Of a stretch of DNA of 64,000 bases, positions 11,471 through 22,300 are shown one piece after another. The stretch spans positions 176,673,262 through 176,737,261 of the forward strand of contig OY998175.1 of NCBI GenBank assembly GCA_963921935.1. Reading direction: 5' to 3'. Origin of the DNA: Galeruca laticollis (taxonomy: Eukaryota; Arthropoda; Insecta; Coleoptera; Chrysomelidae). The notes below the pieces were generated by a model. The model searched no databases and had not been told where the DNA came from. It was given only the letters and a program-made list of their open reading frames with translations. Within the stretch, counting starts at the first letter, position 1. Each line of letters begins with the position of its first letter. A program made the translations under genes and the position numbers.

Positions 11471-11800
11471 CTAATTCCATAGATAGATAAAAAACATCTG
11501 GTTAATAATTCCATTGTTTATTAAGAATGAACAGCGACCTCTATCGTCTAAATGTGGAAAGCGATACGACCCGCACCTTTCATTAAAACCGTTTCAAAAC
11601 CACTCGATAAAATGGTTTTACTCTTTTATTAACACCCGTGTGCGCATGTTACATTAACCGATCGGCAATGTTCGGCTGTCCCTGATTGTATCTTTACATC
11701 GTAAAGACAATCGGGGTCCGACCCTCAAAGACCAAAGTGGACCCTCATTGTATCTTACTATATGAAAATACGAGAAAGTTAGACCTCATTTGTACCATTC

Positions 11801-11865
<65 letters not shown>

Positions 11866-12510
11866 AACAATAAATATAGCGCTGGCCAATTAGTCCACGA
11901 CTAAGGCCAATAACTAAAACACAAACACACACACACATAAACGATATTTGTAAAGAAAACTTGAAAGAGGGTGATTTCATATTAGCGAAATTTATGGGCG
12001 GGAAACGAAACACAACAGAATTTATTTATTTGTGTGTCATAGAGCACTTAGATAAGAATATGCTTCAAAAATGTTGAAAGCAGCAAAAAAGAATTTTTGG
12101 TAGATGAAGACGATGTTTCCAGAATTACTTTTGCTCAAATCATTACAGCTCTTCCCAACCCAGAAATATAGATGAATGGAGAAAGGTTTAGATATATTTT
12201 AAAAATCCATTAAATGTTATAGAAAAAATTTAAACGATTTCAAAAGATAATGTTTTATTGTGTGTCCTTTTTATAAACAATGCTTTTTATATTTATTAAG
12301 TACCGATTTTCCTTTTTTTAAGCTGATATTAATGGTGACTACTTTTGGTGGGTCTACTACTAGATCTTAAGGTAAATGCTATGTTCGTTAATGGGTTATC
12401 CGCGTTTGTTCAATTTATTTATAGTTTTCCAGATACTAATTCAGTAGTATTCTAAACATTATATGTCAATCTAAAAGTTTTAGGATATCCAATAGCATGG
12501 TCAAAATATT
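11471..12510. other. unassigned spacer with a microsatellite
   Basis: Apart from the TA repeat at 11804-11860 and a short CA-rich run near 11917, I see no gene, terminal repeat or RNA. Confidence 0.4.
11804..11860. repeat. (AT)n microsatellite
   Basis: About 57 bp of uninterrupted AT dinucleotides. Confidence 0.97.
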
Positions 12511-12842
12511 TTTTATGTCATACTAGTTCATTATTGTGTTTTTATTGCTTCGTTACCAACTATCTAATGTCGTACTTTATGCCCGTGAGGGCATAAAGTT
12601 CACTTTATGGCCCGAGCGGGCATAAAGAGAAATAAATTTTTGTTTAACTTATTTAATAACGTTTATTAATGAAATTACAAACGGAATATAGTAATATATG
12701 TTAATATTCAATGAACATTATTTTTACGAATTATCATAAAATTGGCAGTTCTGAAAAGATCCGGTGATAGTTAAGTTGTGTGCAGCAAACGATTCATGTT
12801 TCATTGTTTGAGTATCAAATTTCTGTACTGAAACGCCAGACC

Positions 12843-13178
12843 CGTAAGGTACGCCAGCATTCTTCAAACTTCATTTATGGAAGATAAACTCTAAATCCCT
12901 TCAGCGACCGACATACTCTTCCATCCACCATGGCGCATCAACGTGGTCATACTGGCTCCAGCCTCTGCAAGAGTTGATGACGTTCGACGCATACAATGAC
13001 CTGTATATTTCTCAGGATCACTTAAACCCAGATATTTCGCTATAATGTTTTTTCCTACTGGCTGTACAGTACATCGACCTTGTCTATAGGTCAGAAGAAG
13101 CCGTTTTTCTGAGCAACCACGTGGCCGTAGTGACATATAATCTCTTATTAGCTTTAAACTGTTCATTTTACCCTCATC
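12843..13178 (-). pseudogene. Tyrosine recombinase, C-terminal half (Crypton-like)
   Basis: The minus strand encodes EKYTGHCMRRTSSTLAEAGA and then MRHGGWKSMSVAEGI. This is the H-x-x-R and H-x-x-W part of a tyrosine-recombinase catalytic domain as found in insect Cryptons. In relatives the nucleophilic Tyr follows AEG (A-E-G-Y). Here AEGI is followed by a stop, as a one-base deletion at that codon would produce, so the nucleophile is missing. The catalytic Arg lies in the other half at 17372-17960. The 13181-17369 transposon and its TA duplication sit exactly between the halves. Confidence 0.68.
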
Positions 13179-13219
13179 TATAGTCTATTTGAAAATCAAG
13201 AGAGAGTAAATTCCCAGAA

Positions 13220-13640
13220 ATGTTTTGCAGTTATCAGTGTTAAAGGCAGTAAACCATAGACGTGCGTTTTCAAAATTAAATTAATATGGAAATAGAAATA
13301 TTAAATTTGTTTTAGTTATTTATACCTAGATTACCAATTTTAGATAGATAAACATAATTCGTAAGTAGTAATTTAATTTGGGTAAAATGAAGAAAAAGTC
13401 AATATTATTTTAGGCATATGTTTATTTATAAAATATGTATATAATATGTACAGATAATTACAATTATTTATAAATTAATATGAGGAGCAAAAAAAACAAT
13501 TAAGTAGGTATATGAGAAAAACAAAACCAACCGCAAGGATAAAATTTGACGAGCAACATGCAAAAAATACGACAATATTAAATCTTAAAAAATTTAAATC
13601 TAAAAATAAAATTAAAGTACATAAATTAATAATTTTAAAG
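13220..13640. other. non-coding flank of the DD82E transposon
   Basis: AT-rich DNA between the left inverted repeat and the transposase stop. No gene is visible. Confidence 0.5.
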
Positions 13641-14998
13641 TTATGGTTCCTCGCACTCTGTGTCAGAAGATTCACCATCTGATTCTAGAGAAATTACAAT
13701 GGGCTCTATAGTAATATCAATTATGTTATCTAGCTCCCACATTTTTTTTTCTATTTCTGTAACGTGTCTAATACATTTTTGCCAATTTTCACTTGTTACT
13801 TCAGATATTGCCTTATTGAAGAGATTTTTAACATCTGATAATTTAAAAGTCGTGTTATTTCTGGCAACATAACCTTTAACTTGAGCCCATATTAATTCTA
13901 TCGGATTCATCTCACAATGGTAGGGTGGTAAACGAAGGATTTCAATTTCTCGTTTTTTGGCTATCTCCTCAATATTATATTTTTTATAATTTTGCTTATG
14001 TTTTTTAGCAATAGTTAACAATTCTGCCCTCAGCATTGTATTGTCAAAGGCTAAATTTTTAGAAGATAACCATTTTGCAATTTCATCCTTTTTCCATTTA
14101 GTGGTTGGTAAAGGTTCAAGTAATCTGGAGTGGTAACTTGCATTGTCCATTATAATAACCGATCCTTTTGGTATGAATTGAATCATCTGTTCAAAATATT
14201 CCTCAAACACGTCTCCATTCATTTCTTCGTGATAATCAACGGTTTTTTTTATTCAAATAAGAGTAAACCATTCTCAAGAAAACCGTTTGTACTGCCTATA
14301 TGACAAATAATTAATCTTTTACCTTTTCCTATAGGTTCCTTAAAACCAGTAGTATATCCTTCTAGAAAAGCTTGATGGGATGATTTTATATTTTTGTCTT
14401 TCCAAACTCTTCCTACACAATGTCCTTCATTAACCCATGTTTCATCTAAATAATAAATGTTTTTATTTTGAGCTTTAACTTGTTGTATTCTTCTGAGGTA
14501 CTGTCTTCTCCAACATACAATTTCTTCAGAATCAATTATCATTGAGTGTCTGCCCATTTTTTCAAATTTAAAGTTTAACTCATGTAACACTTTCCATAGT
14601 TTATCCCGGCTTATTGTGGGTAAATCAACATCATTCGTAATGGCTTGCAAAACTTTATCTAAAGTTGGTATTTGCTTGTTTATAAAAAATGAGTGAACAA
14701 GCTTACGAATAGCATTTTTAAAAAACTCGTCCACGTTGACTTTTAATAGTTTTGGTCTACCTGGTTTCGGCTTTGGTGAGGTTACTCCACCTGATTTTTC
14801 CTCCTTTAGAACTCTATATATTGTAGATTTTCCATATCCCATTGCCTTAGATGTTGTTTCAACTACACTGTCAATAGTGTTTGAGGGATTTTGATGTTTA
14901 AAATAGTGGTACACATTCACTACAGCACTCTTTTCATTGAGCGATAAATGGTCTAGTTTTAATTTTTTCACTGGCGTATACTCACAAACTGCTTCCAT
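13641..14998 (-). pseudogene. DD82E transposase (IS630-Tc1-mariner), one frameshift
   Basis: The first part (14998-14249) carries an HTH region with a GRPKLL basic hook and the first catalytic Asp in YYLDETWVNEGH (about residue 185). The second part (to 13641) carries IIMDNASYHS and LPPYHCEMNPIELIW. I count 82 residues between the Asp of MDNASYH and the Glu of NPIE, which is far longer than the 34-41 of classical mariners. DD82E is, as I recall, the mark of the group named Sailor. The two parts are separated by a frame change within a run of eight A (near 14245-14255), and codons upstream of the second part read in frame as YHEEMNGD. The copy is otherwise well preserved. The protein cuts and joins the 13181/17369 ends at TA. 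Confidence 0.85.
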
Positions 14999-15099
14999 TT
15001 TTAGTCACTACTATTTGTCACGTTTATCGAAAATCAAATAACTGCATTTCTAGAAACTTAAGCACTATTTAAGTCAAAATATCTGTCATTAGAAGCGGT

Positions 15100-17074
15100 C
15101 GGCGGGCGTAATTTCGGCCGGTAATCCCTTGGCCTACCTGCATAAATCAAAGGGTACCATTTATGACAGGGGTAATTTCGGCCGAGGGGTTGATGTTTAC
15201 GATGAGATTAAAATATTGGTAATTACGCTTAATAGTTTCTGTAAAATATTAGTTGTGTATTTATTTGGAAATACCTAATCCTGTGTACCTGTCGGAAATA
15301 CCTTTAATTTACTTATCTCTTTATTCTAATAACTATGTTGTACCTACTTAAGATTATTCCTTTAAATGTATAAAATTCACAAATAACAGGTATAAAATTA
15401 TTATAGCTAGTCAGTATTATAACTTATCTTTAAGCTACTAGTCGATAGAAAGCATAAAATATATTATTTGTATACGATGGCATCAGTTTCAGTAATTAAG
15501 AGTTCACGCGGTTGTGACTTACTAGTTGTAGAAAAGTTTCAGTTTTGTAAACAGGACGTATTAAAAAGTGGTGAAGTACGTTGGAGGTGTATAAAGAAAA
15601 ATTTAAGATGTTTAGCCAAACTGTACACTGTTGGTGCGGAATACACAGTTACTAGAAGTGAATTAATCCACAACCACGAGTCCGATGAAACTACGTTGGA
15701 GAGAAAAATAGTGATGACTTCATGCAAGCGCAAAGCTGAGGAAGACATATCGGAGAAACCTTCAAAAATTATTAAAAGCGTTCTTTCAAATCATTTGCCT
15801 GAGAATTTGTCATCGATAGATGTCAGTCTAATAAGAAGAAATTTGTACAACAGCCGCCGTAAGCTCTTACCAGCCCTGCCTAAGGATATTCACGATGTAC
15901 ATTCTGTACTCGATAGTTATGGACCGATAACCACAACAGGTGAAAATTTTTTGTTTATTAACAGCACAGCTGATAATATCATTGTTTTTTCTTGCCATAC
16001 AAATATAATAAGTTTATGTAAAATGAAAGATTTTTACATGGATGGCACATTTTCTTATTGTACAAAATATTTTTATCAGTTATTTACCATCCATGGACTG
16101 GAAAATGGGCATTATGTTCCTCTTTTGTATTGTCTGTTGCCCAATAAGACCAGTGACACATATATGAGACTTTTTCTGTTGGTAAAATCTAAAATTTTTG
16201 AACTTTATAATATTGTTTTTGAACCGAAGGAGGTATTTGTGGATTTTGAAATCGCAATTCATAACGCATTAAAAGTTGTCTTTCCCAAAACCAAACTAAA
16301 TGGTTGTAGATTCCACTTGCACCAGGCGTGGTATAGGAAAATACAATCATTAGGGTTAACCCAAATGTATAAAGATAAAAACTGCGAGGAAAGCAAATGG
16401 CTTACTCATACTTTTGGGCTAACTTATTTAGACCCCTCTGAAGTTGAAGATTGTTTCATATTTGATCTCATGTCATACAAACCGGACCATAAACTTATAG
16501 ATAAATACGCAGACTATTTATTAGAAAACTACATAGCGCCAGAATCTCATTTTCCACCAAATATATGGGCATATGAAAACCCATCAATTAAAAGAACCAC
16601 AAATGCCTGCGAATCATTCCATTCGCACTTTAATTCTAGTTTTTATTCAAGTCACCCTTCTATATTCATTTTTATAGAAAAATTAAAAGATTGTCAGATC
16701 GATGCATATTTAAAAATAAAAAATTTAAATATTCCAGCAAAAATTAAAGACAAACAAGTAAAAAACAAACTAAAATTTATCGAAAACATGGTAAATATGC
16801 TTCGATCTGACAATATTTCTAGAATTAATTTCGTTAAATCTGTATCACATCAAAACGTTTTTTAAAAATTTATAGTTTACCTAAGTTATAGAAATAAGTT
16901 GATGTAATAATTTTATTGAAATAAAGAAATATTTTAATATAAAGCATTCTGTTATTTTATTTGATTTGCGGCCGAAAATACCTATGAGATAAGGAAGCAA
17001 CTTAAAACCTCCGGCCGAATTTACCTACCGGCTTTTAGTACCTGCCCTTTTTCCGGCCGAAATTACATCCGCCC
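15100..17074 (+). mobile_element. MULE (Mutator-like) transposon with 8-bp target duplication
   Basis: The inverted ends are about 22 bp with three mismatches and share GTAATTTCGGCCGG. Direct repeats GAAGCGGT flank the element at 15092-15099 and 17075-17082, within the usual Mutator range. The motif TAATTTCGGCCG recurs near 15170, 16970 and 17010 in both orientations as subterminal repeats, which are likely transposase-binding sites. It sits inside the 13181-17369 transposon and is therefore the youngest layer of the nest. Confidence 0.88.
15477..16865 (+). CDS. MULE transposase with FLYWCH-type zinc finger
   Basis: I take the ATG at 15477 (ATACGATGGC) as start, giving 462 residues without interruption. 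The N-terminal 60 residues form a FLYWCH finger: SSRGCDLLVVEKFQF, then RWRCIKKNLRC and a closing HNH. The MULE catalytic core follows: KDFYMDGTFSYC (first Asp), VFVDFEIAIHNALK (second Asp), the CRFHLHQAWYR signature, and RTTNACESFHSHFN with the Glu. Length and motif order fit insect MULE transposases, and no catalytic residue is missing. A polyadenylation signal (AATAAA) lies about 55 bp after the stop, so the gene could be functional. It would act in the nucleus on the 22-bp ends at 15100 and 17074. Confidence 0.88.
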   Translation: MASVSVIKSSRGCDLLVVEKFQFCKQDVLKSGEVRWRCIKKNLRCLAKLYTVGAEYTVTRSELIHNHESDETTLERKIVMTSCKRKAEEDISEKPSKIIKSVLSNHLPENLSSIDVSLIRRNLYNSRRKLLPALPKDIHDVHSVLDSYGPITTTGENFLFINSTADNIIVFSCHTNIISLCKMKDFYMDGTFSYCTKYFYQLFTIHGLENGHYVPLLYCLLPNKTSDTYMRLFLLVKSKIFELYNIVFEPKEVFVDFEIAIHNALKVVFPKTKLNGCRFHLHQAWYRKIQSLGLTQMYKDKNCEESKWLTHTFGLTYLDPSEVEDCFIFDLMSYKPDHKLIDKYADYLLENYIAPESHFPPNIWAYENPSIKRTTNACESFHSHFNSSFYSSHPSIFIFIEKLKDCQIDAYLKIKNLNIPAKIKDKQVKNKLKFIENMVNMLRSDNISRINFVKSVSHQNVF

Positions 17075-17371
17075 GAAGCGGTTGCCATTCTTGCCATTCG
17101 GAGGTCGTTAAATAACAATTATCCCTTTCTATTCTGGTTACGCCTATGACGCACGTTAATCCTCTTAGGCCTACTGTAGTAACAATGAAAGATCATAAAA
17201 TAATGTGATAGTCCAAGAAATGTAATAAATTTTGTATTGAAATTAACAAAAACCATTTAGAATGCATTACAAATATTGAAGTTTTACCGCACGTACTGTA
17301 CTATAGTTTTGCATACCGAATTAGTTTTTATTCTGGGAATTTACTCTCTCTTGATTTTCAAATAGACTATA

Positions 17372-17960
17372 TAATGGTAAAAATGCATTTTTTATCGGTC
17401 TTTGTCTTTGGTACATTTACCACAAAAACCGATTTTCTATCTTCTACATGAGTAACTAACATGTTCACAAGTTCTTGCCGTCGACATCCACCAAATATTC
17501 CAAAAATGAATGCAAATTTGTTTATTAAAAACGTCTCCTTATGAATAAATTTTAAAACATCTTCTCTAGACAGAATTTTAGGCTTCTTTGGTTTGTAGCC
17601 TTTTGAAGTTTGCTTCAAATATTCCATTAACTTATGGTAATTAGCAATGTAAATATTTTTATTTACTATTAAAGTCTTCTTTACCATGGAATATTTGGAC
17701 CACAAGGAACTCGGAGAACATTTTTTAGCGAGATCGCCGAACTATTCAAGCAACACAGTTTCATTAACATTTTTTACGTAGTTTTCTTGCATCCAATTTA
17801 ATAATTTTTCGTATTCCATGTCGTAAGCTTCTTTAGACTTTTTTGGCTACAGATTTTCAGCTGCTTTCTTTGCTTTTTCAATAATTTCGTCAGGAATTCC
17901 AAAATCTTCGTTAATTTTGACTTCTAACTTTGACACATAAAAATTATTGTGATTTTATGA
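17372..17960 (-). pseudogene. Tyrosine recombinase, N-terminal half (Crypton-like)
   Basis: The frame contains SREDVLKFI and IFGIFGGCRRQELVNM, the block with the first catalytic Arg of tyrosine recombinases, then a run ending KTKTDKKCIFT. Upstream, readable blocks such as IPDEIIEKAKKAAENL are interrupted by at least two stop codons. The reading frame runs up to the right TA duplication of the 13181-17369 transposon. Removing that transposon and one TA would bring this frame into phase with the C-terminal half at 12843-13178, so both are pieces of one former gene. Confidence 0.68.
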
Positions 17961-18100
17961 CATTTAGGTTTGTCAACATTCATCTTGCAACGATAGTATC
18001 TACTATGATAAAATGGCATGTTATTAATTCAAACTGGATTTTTTAAAATACTGATTTGTATTGAGATTGGATTGCAATAACGAACTAGTATGACATAAAA

Positions 18101-18844
18101 GTTTGTATGTACCGCGGGCATAAACAGATGTGTATACCCTCGGGCGACTTACAAACCCGAGGGCCAGCCTCAGGGCATAAACATCTATTTATACCCTTGG
18201 TACATAAATAACTATAATAGCATTTTTCAAATTTCTACAGTAAAATACATGCTTAAGGTGTCCACCATTGATGCTCTTCCCTTATTTATCCGTGTATTCT
18301 TCAAGCTGCAATAAATTAACATAAAATTACACAGGCATATCTTCAGATAAACACATTTTTATTTATTATTATAATCTACAATAGAAAGTGTGAATTGTGT
18401 TATATAGAAAAATATCTAATGCTACTTACATTAAAGTGATCTTCACATACGTGAAGAGCAGTATTCTTTTCAGATAAGTCTTCTTCATTCCTTCTGCATA
18501 CCTTAAATCATTTTATTCGGCGATTTTTATCTTGAGTCACGCGAATATAATTATTTTATTTGGCGTTTTAAAAGACGCATTGGAGCACAATGGCACTTAC
18601 CCTACTTGTAATAACTATTTTTTGAAGTATGTCCTTAAAATGTAAAATCAGCAATAATGCATGAACAGAAGCCACTACTAGAATGTTCAATCTCAATGTC
18701 AATACAAATGCATTGGCTGCCGCTGCAGTTTGCTTAGTTTCCTACAACACACTTCATGATGTCACAGCCATTCCCGCGCGTTTCAAATCAACAAATAAAC
18801 AATATAATCAAATAAAAAAAATAATGTTCACTATTTCGCAGGTA
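18101..18844. other. unassigned, with GGGCATAAA-type repeats at the left
   Basis: Near 18115-18200 lie CGGGCATAAA, ACCCTCGGG, ACCCGAGGG and AGGGCATAAA motifs, partly inverted to each other, like those at 12570-12625. The remainder shows no gene I can support; the 79-residue frame at 18683 is unrecognised. Confidence 0.4.
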
Positions 18845-19348
18845 GAAAAAACGAGTTGGCGCCACCTACAGTTGGTGTTTGTAGTCCAAAACATAAAGCT
18901 CAGTGTATTGCCAAGCACCTAGATCTCAAATTTGAAGGGATACGGAGATTTTTTCTGTCCCAAATTTATGGATTTTTCTACCGCCGTTTTTGCAAATAAA
19001 ACCAATAGCACCGTTTTTGTATATAATGGACTGATCTTCATTTTTTGTCTAAATAAAAATTCTCAGTGTCATATTTTGATAAATATGGCTGAAAAACGGA
19101 TTTTTTGAACTTAGGGCCATTTTTGCCCTCGAACTAGATTGGAATATTGGATACATTTCTTCCCTTTCAAATGACCCCTCAAGACTTATAAACCACCACA
19201 ACAAACGAGCTCCAGGAAATATTATTAAGTTGAGGTATTCTCAGCCCTTCATTTATTGGACTATATTATAAGAATAAAACATTATTCGATTATTTGGAGA
19301 TGGGTTGAGAAAAATTGGTGCTGAAGTGGTAAAATTTGATATACTCAC

Positions 19349-22300
19349 GAATGATGACATCCAAATGCATCTTTCATTTTCACTTGTTTGCTGGTAACAT
19401 TAGGACAAAACATTTCTATGAATTTTTCCATATCTGGCCAATCATCCCCATACAATATTGTTAGTGGTTTTGAACTATAATGATGTATTAGGCATTAAGT
19501 AATATATTTTACACTGTCTGTATTCCGAAATTCATACCACTACGCCGGTCAGTAGTTGTGACGTAATTAATTGACGCCCTATTCCGGATAGTATATTGTG
19601 CAACAAGCGGGGAAAATTCAACTTTTCTCACGAGTGTGGAAATTTGTGGCACGAGTGAGAAAAGTACTTTTCCCACATGTTGCACACTATACTTTTTCTA
19701 CAACTGCACAAATTTAAAAAATACAAGTAAATAGTTATGTAGCAAAAGTCTAAGCATCGAGGACCATCCACCGAAAACGGCTGGGCATCGAGTATACCCT
19801 GCTGTAATCGGCTGGGCATCGAGTATCCCCTACTGGATTCTCCATATAAATGTATGTAGTGTGGGCAAAGTGCCGTGACAAATATTTCTCAGTGTGAGCA
19901 ATATATGGTTTTGAAATTAAGTAAGCTATGAGAAATACGCTACTTTTCATAGCAGTTGTAGAAAAATATGTTTGCCAGCGCTTTAACGCCATAGTTAAAA
20001 CGTCGTGTCTTGGAACACGGTAGCTTGTACGGAAATCTAAAAATTGTGTACACGTGAAACGTAATCAAAACTACAACGTCACTTTTTAGCGTACACGGAT
20101 TGTTTTCTTGGAACACGCTAAAATCATGCTAATTTTGATTTTTACTTATACCAGTTTTATTTGCGGAGTATGCAAAGTAGTATATCTATGTTTTTTGTGT
20201 GTTTAGCGTTAGCGTTAGCCATTCCTCACTGTGTGCTAACGGCTCTCATACGCGTCCACTGCAACAATTCGGTTAACCTCTTAGCGCGAGTCTGGAGCAG
20301 CTTTAATTCGACGTAGCACATGCAGAAAGCATAAAACTACCTTACCTTAGCCAACATTTTGAGTTTTTTTGGTTTGGTTGACAGTAATTATAAAATGGTC
20401 GACTCTGAAGGGCGGTCCCTTACTGCCAAAACAAGATAAAAGGAGTAAAAATAGAAATAAACCATTAACTGAGGCAGAATTAGAAAAATTATTATCAACT
20501 TCTGATAGTAATGAAGGTTCTCTGTTTATCAACAGAATTTGTGGACAATATGGTCGAGGTTATTGGAAATAGTTCTTGTGTAACACGAGTGGTGTTTGTT
20601 TCAAATAATTGACACACCAGCCGAAATAGTCCTATGTCACACTTTTCTCACCAGTGCAATATGGCATTGGATTCAGACGTCACAACCACTGGCCAAGGTA
20701 CTAGTGAGATTTCTGAATATACCCAATGAATATACTGATTGTCACCTTAAATTTCTTTCTTTATACTGCTTTAACAACCAGTCAATATCAACAGTGAAAT
20801 TTATTTGCAAAGAACACTTTAAGGCACCAAGACTAGGACATAATAAATCTAAAAAATAATTTAAAACAATTTTTGTAAGCACTCTAATTATTTTGTAACC
20901 TACCTGTGAATGTGATAGAATTTGGTTGTTCTTTAGTTTGGGAAGCCTTAATAATAGTAGTAAAAAACACATTATATGGTGCATTTCTTTCTAATTTTTC
21001 CAACATAGTTCCAGGTTTTGGTTTTGTTTTTGAATCTAGTTGATTTTTCGGTTGGGAAATATTATCTTTTGGACTGTTTTTCCTTTTAGTTGTACTTTCA
21101 GACTTCACTTTTATATCTGTAGCATCTTTATCTCTTTGAATTTGTTTATAATTAGTGAAATTTTCATTAAGTGAAGAGCTTGTCGAGGGTAAATTGATAT
21201 CAGAAGGTAACTGTGAATTGTTTGACATACTTTTTAATAATGGTTTTAACATTTCAATTTGTTCTAAATATACATTTTTTGGCTGAGGATAATCACTTGG
21301 TATTTCGACCTGTGTATCGCTTTCAATTAGCTTTGTAACTAAAAAGTAATTAATATCAACTATATAAAAATAATTGAAAACATGAGCAGAAAACCCTCCA
21401 AAGTCTCGAACTTATTAAAAGTACCGTCAATTGGGGTGACTTTGCTCAGTTTAAAAAAAATAGTTTCATGTCTAAATAGTAAATAGCTAATAGGTCGTTG
21501 AAACATTCCTCCTCAATGTCTACGAGCTATTCTGTGGTTTGCAATTGGTTTTGGTGAAAATGTTGGTGGGGGGGGGGGGGGCGGTAGATGTAATACATTT
21601 TATGGCAACAATTACTAAGGAATGTAGTAATGGAGATTTGAAGTTCTCATTCATGAGATCCAAGGATAAGGGGAGATCGTTTACTTTTCCTCAAGTGGCA
21701 GAAGAAACCAGCGTTTCACCAGACCACATTGTTCTCAAGCCTACTGAAAAGAGACAAGTTTTTTACGTTACAATGGACTTATTTTTTGGTGAAATGTTTT
21801 TAGTTTTCATAATTCATCTTTTTTTGGTCACGTTTTGCAGGACTCTTCAGCATTATTTGTCCAAAATTTGCATTATTTCTTGTATTTTGGGAATAAAATT
21901 CGATTTTTGTATTTACTGTTGCTCTTGGAGGTGGCTTTGCCCATCTTTTATTTATAGCTTCGTTATACAAAAAAAAACATTTGGTGGGCAAAGTGACACC
22001 ACTTCACAAGGTATATTTTATTAATTTTTGTTGATGTATAGAAACCTAGTATAGATTTTAAGTACTTAATGCTTTCTTATAGAGATGGCACTAGTATGTC
22101 ATGTTTTATTATTCTAATGTGATCTTTAGTGTTCGTTGTATATAGTTAGACTATGGTTGTTGCTAAGAAAAACATTTAGTTTTATGTTTTACCGATTTTT
22201 TGCCTAAGAAAGGAAATGGTATTATGTGCAGTTTATGTACAGAAGAAATGTATTAATGTGAATGTAAATATTTGTAAATAAAGTGTAAATAGAATCCATG

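Larger units (their letters stand above)
13181..17369 (-). mobile_element. Tc1/mariner-superfamily transposon (DD82E type) inserted in the Crypton
   Basis: The ends are perfect inverted repeats of about 39 bp: 13181-13219, starting TAGTCTATTTGAAAATC, is the exact reverse complement of 17331-17369. A TA target duplication lies at 13179-13180 and 17370-17371, as in the Tc1/mariner superfamily. The body holds the DDE transposase at 13641-14998 and an inserted MULE (15100-17074). Without the MULE and one copy of its duplication the element would be about 2.2 kb. Confidence 0.88.
12511..18100 (-). mobile_element. Crypton-type tyrosine-recombinase element, split by nested transposons
   Basis: Two halves of a tyrosine-recombinase gene lie on the minus strand, separated by the 13181-17369 insertion. 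The outer region is bracketed by TTTATGTCATACTAGTTC (from 12512) and its inverse GAACTAGTATGACATAAA (to about 18099). Repeated, partly palindromic GGGCATAAA motifs lie near both ends: 12570-12625, inside the left bracket, and 18115-18180, outside the right one. Cryptons normally lack inverted ends, so the true limits are uncertain. Confidence 0.5.

Noticed and set aside
11686..11904. Frame with an Ile-Tyr repeat
   Set aside because: Produced by the AT microsatellite; no other coding evidence.
18683..18922. 79-codon plus-strand frame
   Set aside because: Partly overlaps the conserved TDP1 intron-5 sequence shared with 53362-53604 but has no family features and is not conserved as protein.
21539..22024. 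161-codon plus-strand frame with a G homopolymer
   Set aside because: Lies in the intronic inverted-repeat element. The poly-G run and the lack of a matching frame in copy B argue against a gene.
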